Below are positions 8,115 through 16,285 of a DNA stretch of 28,692 nucleotides, piece by piece. The translations under genes and the position numbers were made by a program. The DNA is taken from positions 1 through 28,692 of the forward strand of contig JAHHSH010000017.1 in assembly GCA_020025345.1 (NCBI GenBank), in the 5' to 3' direction. The notes under the pieces were generated by a model that was not told where the DNA came from, ran no database searches, and worked only from the letters and a program-made list of their open reading frames with translations. Numbering within the stretch: position 1 is the stretch's first letter; every line of letters begins with the position of its first letter. Source of the stretch: Oscillospiraceae bacterium. GTDB taxonomy: Bacteria; Bacillota; Clostridia; Oscillospirales; Oscillospiraceae.

Positions 8115-8888
8115 ATGAATCGCAGATATCGCAAGACCATCATCGCCGGCAACTGGAAGATGAACAAGACCGCTTCCGAGACCAAGAAGTTTGCCGAGGA
8201 GCTCAAGACCCTCCTGCCCAAGGCCAAGTGGTGTGATGTGGTTGTGTGCGTTCCCGCTGTCAACATTCCTGCTGCCATCAAGGCTTTCAAAGATATGCGT
8301 GTGTCCGTGGGCGCTGAGAACGTATTCTATGAGAAGTCCGGTGCCTACACCGGCGAAGTGTCTGCCGATATGCTGAAGGATCTGGGCGTGAAGTACGTCA
8401 TCATCGGCCACAGCGAGCGCCGTCAGTACTTCGGCGAGACCGACGTGACTGTCAACAAGAAGGTTCATGCCGCTCTGGAGGCAGGTCTGCACCCCATCAT
8501 CTGCGTGGGCGAGTCCCTGGAGCAGCGTGAGCTGGGCATCACCATGGAGCTGATCGCCCTGCAGGTCAAGTCCGCTCTGGCCGGTGTGCCTGCTGAGAAG
8601 CTGCGCCGCTGCGTCATCGCTTACGAGCCCATCTGGGCTATCGGCACCGGCAAGACCGCTACCGCTGAGCAGGCTGCTGAAGTCTGCACCTTCATCCGCA
8701 CCACCGTGCGTCACCTGTACGGTGCCCGCATTGCCCGTTCCATCACCATCCAGTACGGCGGCTCCATGAAGCCCTCCAACGCTGCTGAGCTGCTGGCTCA
8801 GCCCGACATCGACGGCGGCCTGATCGGCGGCGCTGCTCTCAAGCCGGGCGAGTTCGTGGACATCATCAACGCTGCGAATCAGGAATAA
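8115..8888 (+). CDS. tpiA: Triosephosphate isomerase
   Basis: TpiA interconverts dihydroxyacetone phosphate and glyceraldehyde-3-phosphate. The 257-residue protein has the catalytic set in order: Lys in AGNWKMNKT (about residue 15), His in IIGHSERRQYFGE (about 99), and Glu in AYEPIWAIGTGKTAT (about 171), which begins the mobile loop 6 (WAIGTGKTAT). The phosphate-binding QYGGSMKPSNA and DGGLIGGAALK complete the barrel. GAGGAG is 10 nt before ATG 8115. A 108-nt gap follows pgk with no convincing terminator, and gpmI starts 30 nt after the stop, so one transcript is likely. Confidence 0.98.
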   Translation: MNRRYRKTIIAGNWKMNKTASETKKFAEELKTLLPKAKWCDVVVCVPAVNIPAAIKAFKDMRVSVGAENVFYEKSGAYTGEVSADMLKDLGVKYVIIGHSERRQYFGETDVTVNKKVHAALEAGLHPIICVGESLEQRELGITMELIALQVKSALAGVPAEKLRRCVIAYEPIWAIGTGKTATAEQAAEVCTFIRTTVRHLYGARIARSITIQYGGSMKPSNAAELLAQPDIDGGLIGGAALKPGEFVDIINAANQE

Positions 8889-8918
8889 TCCCTTCGCACA
8901 TTTAGAATCGAGGATTTT

Positions 8919-10430
8919 ATGAACAAAACTCCCACTACACTCATCATCATGGACGGCTTCGGCATGGCGCCGGCCAACGGCGGCAACGCAGTCGCTCTGG
9001 CCAATACGCCGGTGCTGGACCACCTGTTTGCCGAATATGCCAACACCACGCTGTCCGCATCTGGTCTGGACGTGGGTCTGCCTGACGGCCAGATGGGCAA
9101 CAGTGAGGTAGGCCACACCAACATCGGCGGCGGCCGTGTGGTATTCCAAGATCTGCCCCGCATCAGCCGTGGCATCGAGGACGGCTCTTTCTTCAGCAAC
9201 GAAGCCTACAACGCAGCTATGGACAACTGCCTTGCCAACGGCACGGCACTCCATCTGATGGGCCTTTTGTCCAACGGCGGCGTTCATTCCCACATTGAAC
9301 ATCTCTACGCCCTTTTGCGCATGGCCAAGGAGCGCGGCGTGGAGAAGGTCTATATCCACGCTTTCCTGGATGGCCGCGACGTGTCTCCCTCCTCCGGCCG
9401 CGACTTTGTCGCCGCCTGCATGGAAGAGTGCACCAAGCTGGGTCTGGGCAAGATCGCCACGGTCATGGGCCGCTACTATGCGATGGACCGCGACAAGCGC
9501 TGGGAGCGTGTACAGCTGGCCTATGATGCCATGGTCTACGGCGAGGGCATCCAGAACGGCGACCCCGTGGCCGCTGTGGCTGCCTCCTATGCTGACGGTA
9601 TCACCGACGAATTTATGGAGCCTGTGGTCTGCGACGAAAACGGCACCATTTCCGACCATGACAGCATCATCTTCTTTAACTATCGGCCCGATCGTGCCCG
9701 TGAGATCACCCGCGCACTGGTCGATCCCGATTTTGACGGATTCCAGCGGGAATTCTTCCCCACCACCTTTGTCTGCAACACCGAGTACGACGCCACCATG
9801 CCCAACGTGCAGGTCGCATGGCCTCGCCTGCAGGTGAAGAACGGTCTGGGCGAGTATCTCAGCTCTCTGGGTCTTACCCAGCTGCGCATCGCCGAGACGG
9901 AGAAGTACGCCCACGTCACTTTCTTCTTCAACGGCGGTGTGGAAAAGCAGTACCCCGGTGAGGATCGCGTGCTGGTGAACTCTCCCAAGGTTGCCACCTA
10001 TGATCTCCAGCCGGAGATGAGCGCCTACGAGGTGTGTGACAAGTGCGTCGAGCGCATCAATTCCGGCGCTTATGATGTGATCATCCTCAACTTCGCCAAC
10101 TGCGATATGGTCGGTCACACCGGCGTGCTGGATGCTGCCATCAAGGCTGTGGAAACCGTGGACGAGTGCGTCGGCCGCGTGGTGGACGCAACGCTGAAAA
10201 TGGGCGGTATCGCCATGGTCACTGCCGACCACGGCAACGCCGAAAAAATGAAGGAAGCCGATGGCAGCCCCATGACGGCTCACACCACCAATCTGGTGCC
10301 CTTCATCCTCTGCGGCGCCGGCACCGAGCTGCGCTCCGGTCGTCTGGCGGACATCGCCCCCACCATTCTGGACGTGATGGGCCTGGCCTGTCCCGAGGAA
10401 ATGGACGGCGAGACGCTGATCGTCAAGTAA
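8919..10430 (+). CDS. gpmI: Cofactor-independent phosphoglycerate mutase
   Basis: GpmI interconverts 3- and 2-phosphoglycerate through a phosphoserine intermediate and needs Mn2+; it belongs to the alkaline phosphatase superfamily. The 503-residue length is normal (~505-515). The first metal Asp is in IIMDGFGMA (residue 12), and the catalytic serine is in GQMGNSEVGHTNIGGGR (residue 62). DGRDVSPSSG, NYRPDRAREITRAL, the metal ligands in NFANCDMVGHTG, and the TADHGNAEKM ligand cluster near the C-terminus are also present. The ATG has a GAGG site close upstream. This manganese-dependent type is common in spore formers. It is the last gene before a strong terminator. Confidence 0.98.
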   Translation: MNKTPTTLIIMDGFGMAPANGGNAVALANTPVLDHLFAEYANTTLSASGLDVGLPDGQMGNSEVGHTNIGGGRVVFQDLPRISRGIEDGSFFSNEAYNAAMDNCLANGTALHLMGLLSNGGVHSHIEHLYALLRMAKERGVEKVYIHAFLDGRDVSPSSGRDFVAACMEECTKLGLGKIATVMGRYYAMDRDKRWERVQLAYDAMVYGEGIQNGDPVAAVAASYADGITDEFMEPVVCDENGTISDHDSIIFFNYRPDRAREITRALVDPDFDGFQREFFPTTFVCNTEYDATMPNVQVAWPRLQVKNGLGEYLSSLGLTQLRIAETEKYAHVTFFFNGGVEKQYPGEDRVLVNSPKVATYDLQPEMSAYEVCDKCVERINSGAYDVIILNFANCDMVGHTGVLDAAIKAVETVDECVGRVVDATLKMGGIAMVTADHGNAEKMKEADGSPMTAHTTNLVPFILCGAGTELRSGRLADIAPTILDVMGLACPEEMDGETLIVK

Positions 10431-10458
10431 GGTTTTCCCTTTCCATGAAAATGTGATA

Positions 10459-10494
10459 AAATAACCGGGACAAGAATGTTCCGGTTATTTTTTT
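10459..10494 (+). terminator. Rho-independent terminator after gpmI
   Basis: AAATAACCGG (10459-10468) pairs with CCGGTTATTT (10481-10490), and the stem continues inward through GACA/TGTT with one G-U to a 4-nt loop. A T7 run covers 10488-10494. The gpsA ribosome site starts only 11 nt later. Confidence 0.85.
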
Positions 10495-10517
10495 ATTCTG
10501 CTATAGGAGGTAATAAT

Positions 10518-11480
10518 ATGCGCATCTGTGTCATCGGCTGCGGCCGCTGGGGTTCTCTCATTACGTGGTATCTTGACCGCATCGGCCATCAGGTGACGTT
10601 ATACGGGCGAAAGGGCTCACGCCACATGGAGGCCTTTATGGCCACCCGCGAAAACGACCTGCTGCGTCTGCCCGAGTCCATCCAACTGACTTACGACATC
10701 CATGCAGCGCAGGAGGCGGAAACCATCGTCATCTCTGTCAACTCCCAGGGTCTGCAGGCTTTGATGGATCAGCTCAAGCCCCTGGAGCTCAAGAACAAGA
10801 CCTTCGTCTTGTGCATGAAGGGTCTGGAGATCGGCACAGGACGGCGGCTCTCGCAGATCGCCGGGGATAACCTCGATTCGAGCAACAAGGTGGCCGTCTG
10901 GCTGGGCCCCGGCCATGTGCAGGAGTTCTACCGCGGCATCCCCAACTGCATGGTCATCGACAGCGCCGATGAGGAGACGAAGCGCCGTCTGGTGGAGTCT
11001 TTCTCCAGCGACCTCATCCGCTTTTATTACGGCACCGATCTTCTGGGCAACGAGGTAGGTGCTGCCGCCAAGAACGTGGTCGGTATCGCCGCCGGCTTTC
11101 TCGACGGGCTGCATCTGTCCACGCTGAAAGGTGCGCTGATGAGCCGCGGCACCCGGGAAGTGGGACGGCTGATCCGCGCCATGGGAGGCAACGAACTGAC
11201 CGCCTACGGTCTTTGCCATCTGGGTGACTACGAGGCCACGGTATTCTCCAAGTACAGCCACAACCGCCAGTTCGGCGAGTCCTTCATCAAGGGAGAATCC
11301 TACGACAAGCTGGCAGAGGGCTACTACACCGTGCGCGCCATGCTGCAGCTGGGCGAGCAATACCATGTGGAGCTGCCCATCTGCCACGCCGTCTATGTGA
11401 CCCTCTATGAAAACGCAAAGCCCGACGATGTGCTCAAGGCACTCTTTGACCGCAGCCTCAAGGGCGAATTCGACTTCTAA
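10518..11480 (+). CDS. gpsA: NAD(P)H-dependent glycerol-3-phosphate dehydrogenase, divergent GpsA
   Basis: GpsA reduces dihydroxyacetone phosphate to sn-glycerol-3-phosphate, the entry to phospholipid synthesis, which fits its place next to tpiA. The 320-residue product starts with a Rossmann loop GCGRWGS, where most GpsA have GAGSWGTALA. It also contains the catalytic Lys in EVGAAAKNVVGIAAG (about residue 185) and a variant of the usual GLGDL..T..S..SRN block, here HLGDYEATVFSKYSHNRQFGE. AGGAGG lies 7 nt before ATG 10518. The changes around both motifs put it in a divergent branch, so another 2-hydroxy/polyol-phosphate dehydrogenase activity is possible, but the Lys and overall length agree with GpsA. 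It is flanked by terminators on both sides, so it must have its own promoter or rely on readthrough; I see no clear promoter. Confidence 0.85.
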   Translation: MRICVIGCGRWGSLITWYLDRIGHQVTLYGRKGSRHMEAFMATRENDLLRLPESIQLTYDIHAAQEAETIVISVNSQGLQALMDQLKPLELKNKTFVLCMKGLEIGTGRRLSQIAGDNLDSSNKVAVWLGPGHVQEFYRGIPNCMVIDSADEETKRRLVESFSSDLIRFYYGTDLLGNEVGAAAKNVVGIAAGFLDGLHLSTLKGALMSRGTREVGRLIRAMGGNELTAYGLCHLGDYEATVFSKYSHNRQFGESFIKGESYDKLAEGYYTVRAMLQLGEQYHVELPICHAVYVTLYENAKPDDVLKALFDRSLKGEFDF

Positions 11481-11514
11481 ACTGAAAAGCAGGAAAAAGA
11501 ACCTCTTGGTGTAT

Positions 11515-11556
11515 AAAAAAACCTCTGTCCGCCCATACTGGTGACAGAGGTTTTTT
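11515..11556 (+). terminator. Terminator after gpsA
   Basis: AAAAAACCTCTGTC (11516-11529) pairs perfectly with GACAGAGGTTTTTT (11543-11556) over 14 bp, with a 13-nt loop and a terminal T6. Because A-runs flank the other side, it could also work on the minus strand. Confidence 0.88.
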
Positions 11557-11597
11557 GCCCCCTAAATTTCGGCGTGCCGCCGGCCGGGACAGGCGGT

Positions 11598-11618
11598 GAG
11601 ACGGTCTTACGCCGTCTC
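11598..11618 (+). promoter_or_regulatory. Hairpin immediately before the spoIIQ ribosome site
   Basis: GAGACGG (11598-11604) pairs with CCGTCTC (11612-11618) around a 7-nt loop, ending 2 nt before AAGAGG. It may stabilise the message or affect ribosome access. No sigma-F-type promoter could be named with confidence upstream. Confidence 0.4.
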
Positions 11619-11631
11619 GGAAGAGGTTTCT

Positions 11632-12309
11632 ATGGGAAATATGAACGCGCCTAAGAGGTCGTTTGCCGGTAAGGGCTTCTACATAGCCCTTGCGCTGTGC
11701 CTTCTGGTCACAGGCGTTATCGGCTATGCAGCACTCTTCCGTCCGGAAAAGGCAGCCAAAGATGCCGCCTCGAACACCACCGTGGTGGAACATCCCGCAC
11801 CTAAGCCTGCCCCCCAGCCGGTAGAGAAGGCCCAAGTGCCTCCCGCACCTGCACCGGAGCCCCCCGCAGAAATCGAGGAGACCATGCAGGTCGAGGATCT
11901 GATCCCCCAGGTCGTCTCTCCGCTGGATGGTACCACCGTCACCGTGTTCAGCATGACAGAACTGCTCTACGATGAGACCATGGCAGATTGGCGCACCCAC
12001 AACGGCATGGACATCCAAGCCGCCGAGGGCGATGCCGTCAAAACCGCCGCTGACGGCACGGTGGTCAAGGTGGAGGATGATGAACTGATGGGTACCACCG
12101 TCTATATTGAGCATGAGGACGGCTACACTACTCAGTACAGCAGCCTCCAGGCCGACCCGCCCGTCGCAGAGGGACAGGCTGTCAGCGCCGGGGACATCAT
12201 CGGCTATGTAGGTGACACCGCTCCCGCTGAGAGCAACATGGGGCCGCATCTCCACTTCTCCGTCACCAAGGACGGCAAGGTCGTAGACCCCAACGAATAT
12301 GTGAAATAA
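11632..12309 (+). CDS. spoIIQ: SpoIIQ-like membrane-anchored M23 metallopeptidase
   Basis: SpoIIQ is made in the forespore and, with mother-cell SpoIIIAH, forms the channel linking the two cells during engulfment. The 225-residue protein has a short basic cytoplasmic tail, one membrane segment (residues ~17-37, GFYIALALCLLVTGVIGYAA), a Pro/Ala-rich linker to about 85, and a LytM/M23 domain. The domain block ELLYDETMADWRTHNGMD is characteristic of clostridial SpoIIQ rather than general endopeptidases. Zinc ligands His123 and Asp127 (HNGMD) and His208 (HLHF) are intact, unlike Bacillus subtilis SpoIIQ, where the site is degenerate (known of the family). AAGAGG 5 nt before ATG 11632 supports this start over the ATG at 11596. 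It stands alone between two terminators. The alternative is a generic M23 cell-wall hydrolase. Confidence 0.8.
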   Translation: MGNMNAPKRSFAGKGFYIALALCLLVTGVIGYAALFRPEKAAKDAASNTTVVEHPAPKPAPQPVEKAQVPPAPAPEPPAEIEETMQVEDLIPQVVSPLDGTTVTVFSMTELLYDETMADWRTHNGMDIQAAEGDAVKTAADGTVVKVEDDELMGTTVYIEHEDGYTTQYSSLQADPPVAEGQAVSAGDIIGYVGDTAPAESNMGPHLHFSVTKDGKVVDPNEYVK

Positions 12310-12315
12310 ACGCAC

Positions 12316-12350
12316 AAAACCCCGTGGACGATAGCGTCCACGGGGTTTTT
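12316..12350. terminator. Bidirectional terminator between spoIIQ and the ABC operon
   Basis: A perfect 15-bp stem (12316-12330 with 12335-12349; core ACCCCGTGGACG) has the loop ATAG. It ends in T5 on the plus strand and T4 on the minus strand. It separates two convergent transcription units and serves both. Confidence 0.92.
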
Positions 12351-12356
12351 ATAAAG

Positions 12357-13877
12357 TTATCCGGCGATCAGGCCACGGCTCACCAGAGCCTCACGGGCCA
12401 CATCGTCCAGCGAACGGCCCTCCACATCCACCTGATAGGTCATGTCCACCATATCCTCCGTGGTAAAGGCACCGGCCAGCATATTGAGGACCTCCTCCAG
12501 ATTGGGGGCTTCCTCGGCGTAGCGCTCAAAGACATCCTCGCGCACCAGAATACCGCCGATGTAGTCGGGGAAGAAGTGTCGGTCATCCTCCAGAATCTTC
12601 AAGCCCGTCTTCCGGTTCAGACCGTCGGTGGCAAAGACCATGGTCACATCAAATGTACCACTCTCCGCCGCCGCGTACTTCAAACTCACATCCACCGGGT
12701 ATGTCTCCTTGAACTGGAGTCCATAGAACTCCACAAAGGGCCCGTACTTGGCGTTGCCCTCCAGTGTGAAGAAGTCATGCTCCGCGCCGAAGCGCAGCTG
12801 AGGTGCCAGCGGGATGAGGTCGCTGATAGTCTCAATATTATACTGATCCGCCAGCTCCTGCGGCACGCCGATGGCGTAGGTATTGTTGAAGCCCAGAGGC
12901 TGCAGCAGGCGCATATCATACTGCTCTTTGACTTCCTTCGTTGCAAATTCCCGCAGCGTCATCCCCTCCGGGACATCCGAGGTATCCAGATGCAAAAACG
13001 TGGTCAGCACCGTGCCGTCATAGGTGCCCATCATGTCGCAAGAGGCGTTGGCACCGGTCATGGCCTTGAAGTTATTCACCTGCGACATCTGGTCGCGGAT
13101 GGTCACAGTGAGATCCGTGTGTTCCTCCACCACCATTTTAATCATTCGGTGTACCAGCTGCGGCTCGGAGTAGTCGCCGTCATAGAGCCGCAGTTCCGTA
13201 TCGCCGCCGGTCTTGATATTGAAGGGCAGCAGGCACAAAAAGGCGGCCAGCAGCAAGCCCACAGGCAGCCACATTTTCTTTCCGCCGCCGTTGGTTTTCT
13301 CCATGGCTGCCTCAAAGCGGCTCATGCAGAAGTCCAGCAGCACAGCGATCACCATCAATGCGCCGGTGCCGGCCAGAATCATTCCCAGATCCTGCACGCG
13401 GATGCCGCGGGTGATGACGCTGCCCAATCCGCCGCCGCCCACGAAGGCCGCAAAAACAGCCGTGCCGATGGCGCCGACCACGGCGATGCGGATACCGGTG
13501 AACACGGTGGGGAACGCCAGAGGGAACTCCACACGCAATACGCGGTAGGCCTTACTCATGCCCATGCCCCGCGCCGCCTCCCGGACGCCGGGATCCACCT
13601 CCTCCAAGCCGAGGCAGGTATTGCGGACAATCGGCAGCAGGGAATAGAGGGTAATGCCCACAATCACAGTGGGCTTACCGGCCCCCATGAACACCATGAG
13701 GATACCCAGCAGCGCCAGCGCCGGGATGGTTTGCAGCAGATCCACAACGCGCAGGATCACTGCCCGCGCCTTGGGATAGACATAGGCCAGAATGCCCAGC
13801 GGCAGGCCAATCACGATGGAGAGGATACAGGCCGCCAGCACCAGAAACAGGTGCTCCAGAATGAGGGAGACGGTCAT
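12357..13877 (-). CDS. ABC importer permease fused to substrate-binding domain (OpuC/BusAB type)
   Basis: This 506-residue protein joins two parts of a compatible-solute importer. Residues 1-~215 form a permease with about five to six membrane segments and the coupling EAARGMGMSKAYRVLRVEFPLA (EAA loop). After one more membrane segment (~225-243), residues ~250-506 form an OpuAC-type periplasmic-like binding domain (YDGTVLTTFL, LGFNNTYAIGV, and a DLIPLAPQLRFGAEHDFF block). Such fusions are known in BusAB, OpuF and EgtU. The start of the binding domain (LYDGDYSEPQLVHRM) departs from the common GSKxFTEQ pattern, so the ligand may be glycine betaine, carnitine/choline or another betaine such as ergothioneine. 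AAGGAGGTG precedes the ATG, which overlaps the upstream permease stop by 4 nt. It is the last gene of the operon. Confidence 0.9.
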   Translation of the reverse strand: MTVSLILEHLFLVLAACILSIVIGLPLGILAYVYPKARAVILRVVDLLQTIPALALLGILMVFMGAGKPTVIVGITLYSLLPIVRNTCLGLEEVDPGVREAARGMGMSKAYRVLRVEFPLAFPTVFTGIRIAVVGAIGTAVFAAFVGGGGLGSVITRGIRVQDLGMILAGTGALMVIAVLLDFCMSRFEAAMEKTNGGGKKMWLPVGLLLAAFLCLLPFNIKTGGDTELRLYDGDYSEPQLVHRMIKMVVEEHTDLTVTIRDQMSQVNNFKAMTGANASCDMMGTYDGTVLTTFLHLDTSDVPEGMTLREFATKEVKEQYDMRLLQPLGFNNTYAIGVPQELADQYNIETISDLIPLAPQLRFGAEHDFFTLEGNAKYGPFVEFYGLQFKETYPVDVSLKYAAAESGTFDVTMVFATDGLNRKTGLKILEDDRHFFPDYIGGILVREDVFERYAEEAPNLEEVLNMLAGAFTTEDMVDMTYQVDVEGRSLDDVAREALVSRGLIAG

Positions 13878-14518
13878 TTCCTCACCTCCTTACGCATACC
13901 GCGGGGCGTCAGCTTCTTTTGCAGAAGATCAATCAGCGAGCCGATTACCACCGCCAGCAATGCCGCCGGGATTGCGCCCAGCAGGATGAGCGTATTATTA
14001 TTGGAGGCCGTCCCTTGATACACAAAGTCGCCCAAGCCGCCCAGACCGATCATGGCTGCCAGCACAGCCCACGAAACCGTATAGACTGCCGCCATGCGGA
14101 CACCGGCGATGATGGTGGGCATGGCCAGCGGCAGCTCCACCCGGATCAGACTCTGGAACCGGGACATACCGCAGCCACGGGCTGCCTCCACATATTTTTC
14201 CTCCACATTCACCAGTCCGGTGTAGGTATTCTTCAGCACCGGGAACATGGCGTAGATAGAGAGTGCGATGATCACGGTCGCAGGAACCATACCCAGCACC
14301 AGAAACAGAAGTCCGATAAACACAAGGCCGGGGATGGTCTGGAACACCGACAAAATGGGCATGAGTACATGAGACCACTTCGGCACGCGGGAGAGAAGGA
14401 TCCCCAGCAGCACACCCAGCACAAAGCCGATGAGCACCGACACCGCCACATAGACGATATGGACCATCACCGCTTTCCCCAGCATGGGACCGTAGGTTTC
14501 AAACAGCTTCGGGATCAT
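13874..14518 (-). CDS. ABC importer permease, OpuCD/ProW type
   Basis: This second membrane subunit (214 aa) of the osmolyte importer has a run of hydrophobic segments and the EAA coupling loop EAARGCGMSRFQSLIRVELPLA near the centre. The C-terminal part GLGGLGDFVYQGTASNNNTLIL is typical of the ProW/OpuCB-OpuCD family. Together with the fused permease it would form a heterodimeric pore served by the ATPase upstream. Start and stop each overlap a neighbouring gene by 4 nt (ATGA type), indicating translational coupling. Which permease corresponds to OpuCB and which to OpuCD cannot be decided by eye. Confidence 0.9.
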   Translation of the reverse strand: MIPKLFETYGPMLGKAVMVHIVYVAVSVLIGFVLGVLLGILLSRVPKWSHVLMPILSVFQTIPGLVFIGLLFLVLGMVPATVIIALSIYAMFPVLKNTYTGLVNVEEKYVEAARGCGMSRFQSLIRVELPLAMPTIIAGVRMAAVYTVSWAVLAAMIGLGGLGDFVYQGTASNNNTLILLGAIPAALLAVVIGSLIDLLQKKLTPRGMRKEVRK

Positions 14519-15627
14519 TCCGCATCCCCCCAGAGATTCGCCGCCACAGAGCGGGCCACACTGGTCTTGGTGACGATACCGGCAATGGTATCATCCTCCT
14601 GCAGCACCACCACATAGGGCGCATTGGAGTCCAGCAGATAGTCAAAGCTCTCGCGCGCGTCATCGCCCACCCGCACCGTGCGGGCCGTCTGGCGCACCAG
14701 AGGCTCAATGGTATGCAGTGTCCGGCCCCAGCGGCGAATGTCGCCGATGGACACGGTTCCCTTGTAGTGTCCCTCCTCGTCGGTGACCAGCAGCGTATCC
14801 ACGCTGGAACGTGCCATACGCTCGGCGCATTCCAACACGCCGCGGTTTTGCTGCACCGTGCGGATGTTGGTACGCATAAAGCTCTCCACCGTAGAGGGCG
14901 CCGCCGTATCGGCTGCACGCTTACCCAAGAAGCTGCGCACCAGATCGCTGGCCGGATTCTCCAGCATCTGCTCCGGGGAGGCCATCTGCTCGATCTTGCC
15001 GGCGTTCAGGAAGAGGATCACATCTGCCAGCTTCAGCGCCTCATCCATGTCGTGGCTGACAAAGATGATGGTCTTATGGAGCGCCTGCTGCAGGTGCTTC
15101 ACCTCGTCCTGCAAACTCTCGCGGGTCACGGGGTCCAGTGCGCTGAACGGCTCATCCATCAGCACGATAGGGGGCGAGGCCGCCAGAGCGCGCAGTACGC
15201 CGATACGCTGCTGCTGTCCACCGGACAGCTCCGAGGGATACTTGTCCGCGTACTGCTCCATATGTACCAGCTTCAGAAGGTCTTTGACGATCTCGTCGCA
15301 GCGGCTCTTCTCATACTTCAACAGCTTGGGCACCACGCAGATATTCTGTGCCACCGTCATATTGGGGAAAAGGCCGATCTGCTGGATGACATAGCCGATA
15401 TGGCGGCGCAGCGTCACCTTATCCTCGTCGTAGATATTCTTTCCGTCAATGGAGATGGTGCCGGAATCAATATCGATCAGGCGGTTAATGGTCTTGAGTG
15501 TTGTGGTCTTGCCGCAGCCCGACGGGCCGATGAGCACCACGAACTGTCCGTCCTCGATGGTAAAATTCAGATCTTTCAAAATCGGCGTTTTACCGTAGCT
15601 TTTACACACATGTTCAAATTGGATCAC
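14515..15627 (-). CDS. Osmolyte ABC importer ATPase with tandem CBS domains (OpuCA type)
   Basis: This 370-residue ATPase energises the importer. Walker A GPSGCGKTT, the Q-loop, the signature LSGGQQQR, Walker B IVLMDEP and the switch His in VSHDMDEAL are intact in residues 1-~240. Residues ~250-368 hold two CBS repeats (VLECAERMARSSVDTLLVTD, then a second ending with VVVLQEDDTIAGIVTKTSV). In OpuA these sense ionic strength, and in Listeria OpuCA they bind c-di-AMP (established knowledge). The start is GTG 15627 with AGGAGG 7 nt upstream; GTGA overlaps the regulator's TGA by 4 nt. As the regulator next to it also carries a c-di-AMP-type domain, control at both transcription and activity level is plausible. 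Confidence 0.94.
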   Translation of the reverse strand: MIQFEHVCKSYGKTPILKDLNFTIEDGQFVVLIGPSGCGKTTTLKTINRLIDIDSGTISIDGKNIYDEDKVTLRRHIGYVIQQIGLFPNMTVAQNICVVPKLLKYEKSRCDEIVKDLLKLVHMEQYADKYPSELSGGQQQRIGVLRALAASPPIVLMDEPFSALDPVTRESLQDEVKHLQQALHKTIIFVSHDMDEALKLADVILFLNAGKIEQMASPEQMLENPASDLVRSFLGKRAADTAAPSTVESFMRTNIRTVQQNRGVLECAERMARSSVDTLLVTDEEGHYKGTVSIGDIRRWGRTLHTIEPLVRQTARTVRVGDDARESFDYLLDSNAPYVVVLQEDDTIAGIVTKTSVARSVAANLWGDAE

Positions 15628-16259
15628 AGCTTTTCCTCCTTTACCGCAACTAAATGCCGTGCCGCTTCCGCCGCCTCCGGCGTTCCTACCAGCACGATCA
15701 CATCCCCGTCATAGAGCTCCGCATAGGGGCCCGGGGATAAAATCACCTTCTGCCCGCGGCGGATACCAACGATGGTCCCGCCGGTGGCCTGCCAGAATTT
15801 CAAGGCACCGATGCTCTTACCCACCAGCGGCGAGCCGCTGGGCACCTCCACCTCGTAGTTGGGCAGGGGTTCCTCCGAGGCGAAGGTCTCCCGTCCTTTC
15901 AACAGAGCCGTCATGGTTTGTTCCATGCGCCGGTGCAGATTCTCGTATTCTTTCATCAAGGCATCCATCTGCCCCTTGATGGCCCGCATATCAGTGCTGT
16001 CCTCAAAATTCTCAATATAGCGCCGTGCGCTGTCTGCCGAGAGCACGACCACCCCGCTCTGGGGCTTTACCTCGACCACCTTCATATCTGCCAGCAGCCG
16101 CAGTGCCCGGCGGATCGTCTCCGGGGAGACATTGTACTCCGACGCCATCACGGAGCGGCCGTAGATCCGATCCCCTTCATTCAATTCGCCGCGCGCTATA
16201 CGCCGCGCCAAATCCAGTGCGATCCGTAAATACTGGGACGGTACCACTGTCTGCTTCAT
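15624..16259 (-). CDS. GntR-type regulator with RCK_C domain, BusR-like (likely c-di-AMP sensor)
   Basis: The 211-residue protein has an N-terminal GntR winged helix (residues ~5-75, with MASEYNVSPETIRRALRLL as the recognition region). A helical segment at ~76-125 looks like a coiled coil (KGQMDALMKEYENLHRRMEQ). From ~133 to 205 there is a C-terminal RCK_C/TrkA-C domain (GSPLVGKSIGALKFWQATGG, then VIVLVGTPEAAE). This is the domain plan of BusR of Lactococcus and group B Streptococcus, which represses busAB when bound to c-di-AMP (established knowledge). Being the first gene of the osmolyte importer operon supports that role. GGTGG lies ~8 nt before ATG 16259. The ligand itself is inferred from the domain, not seen. 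Confidence 0.88.
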   Translation of the reverse strand: MKQTVVPSQYLRIALDLARRIARGELNEGDRIYGRSVMASEYNVSPETIRRALRLLADMKVVEVKPQSGVVVLSADSARRYIENFEDSTDMRAIKGQMDALMKEYENLHRRMEQTMTALLKGRETFASEEPLPNYEVEVPSGSPLVGKSIGALKFWQATGGTIVGIRRGQKVILSPGPYAELYDGDVIVLVGTPEAAEAARHLVAVKEEKL

Positions 16260-16285
16260 CTTCTATTCCACCTAACTTTTGGATT

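Noticed and set aside
8085..10283. A 732-residue open frame on the minus strand
   Set aside because: It is antisense to tpiA and gpmI, both with complete catalytic motifs; it arises from third-position codon bias.
12324..14018. A 564-residue plus-strand frame across the transporter region
   Set aside because: It is the antisense of two permease genes and begins in the bidirectional terminator; His/Gln-rich, no domain.
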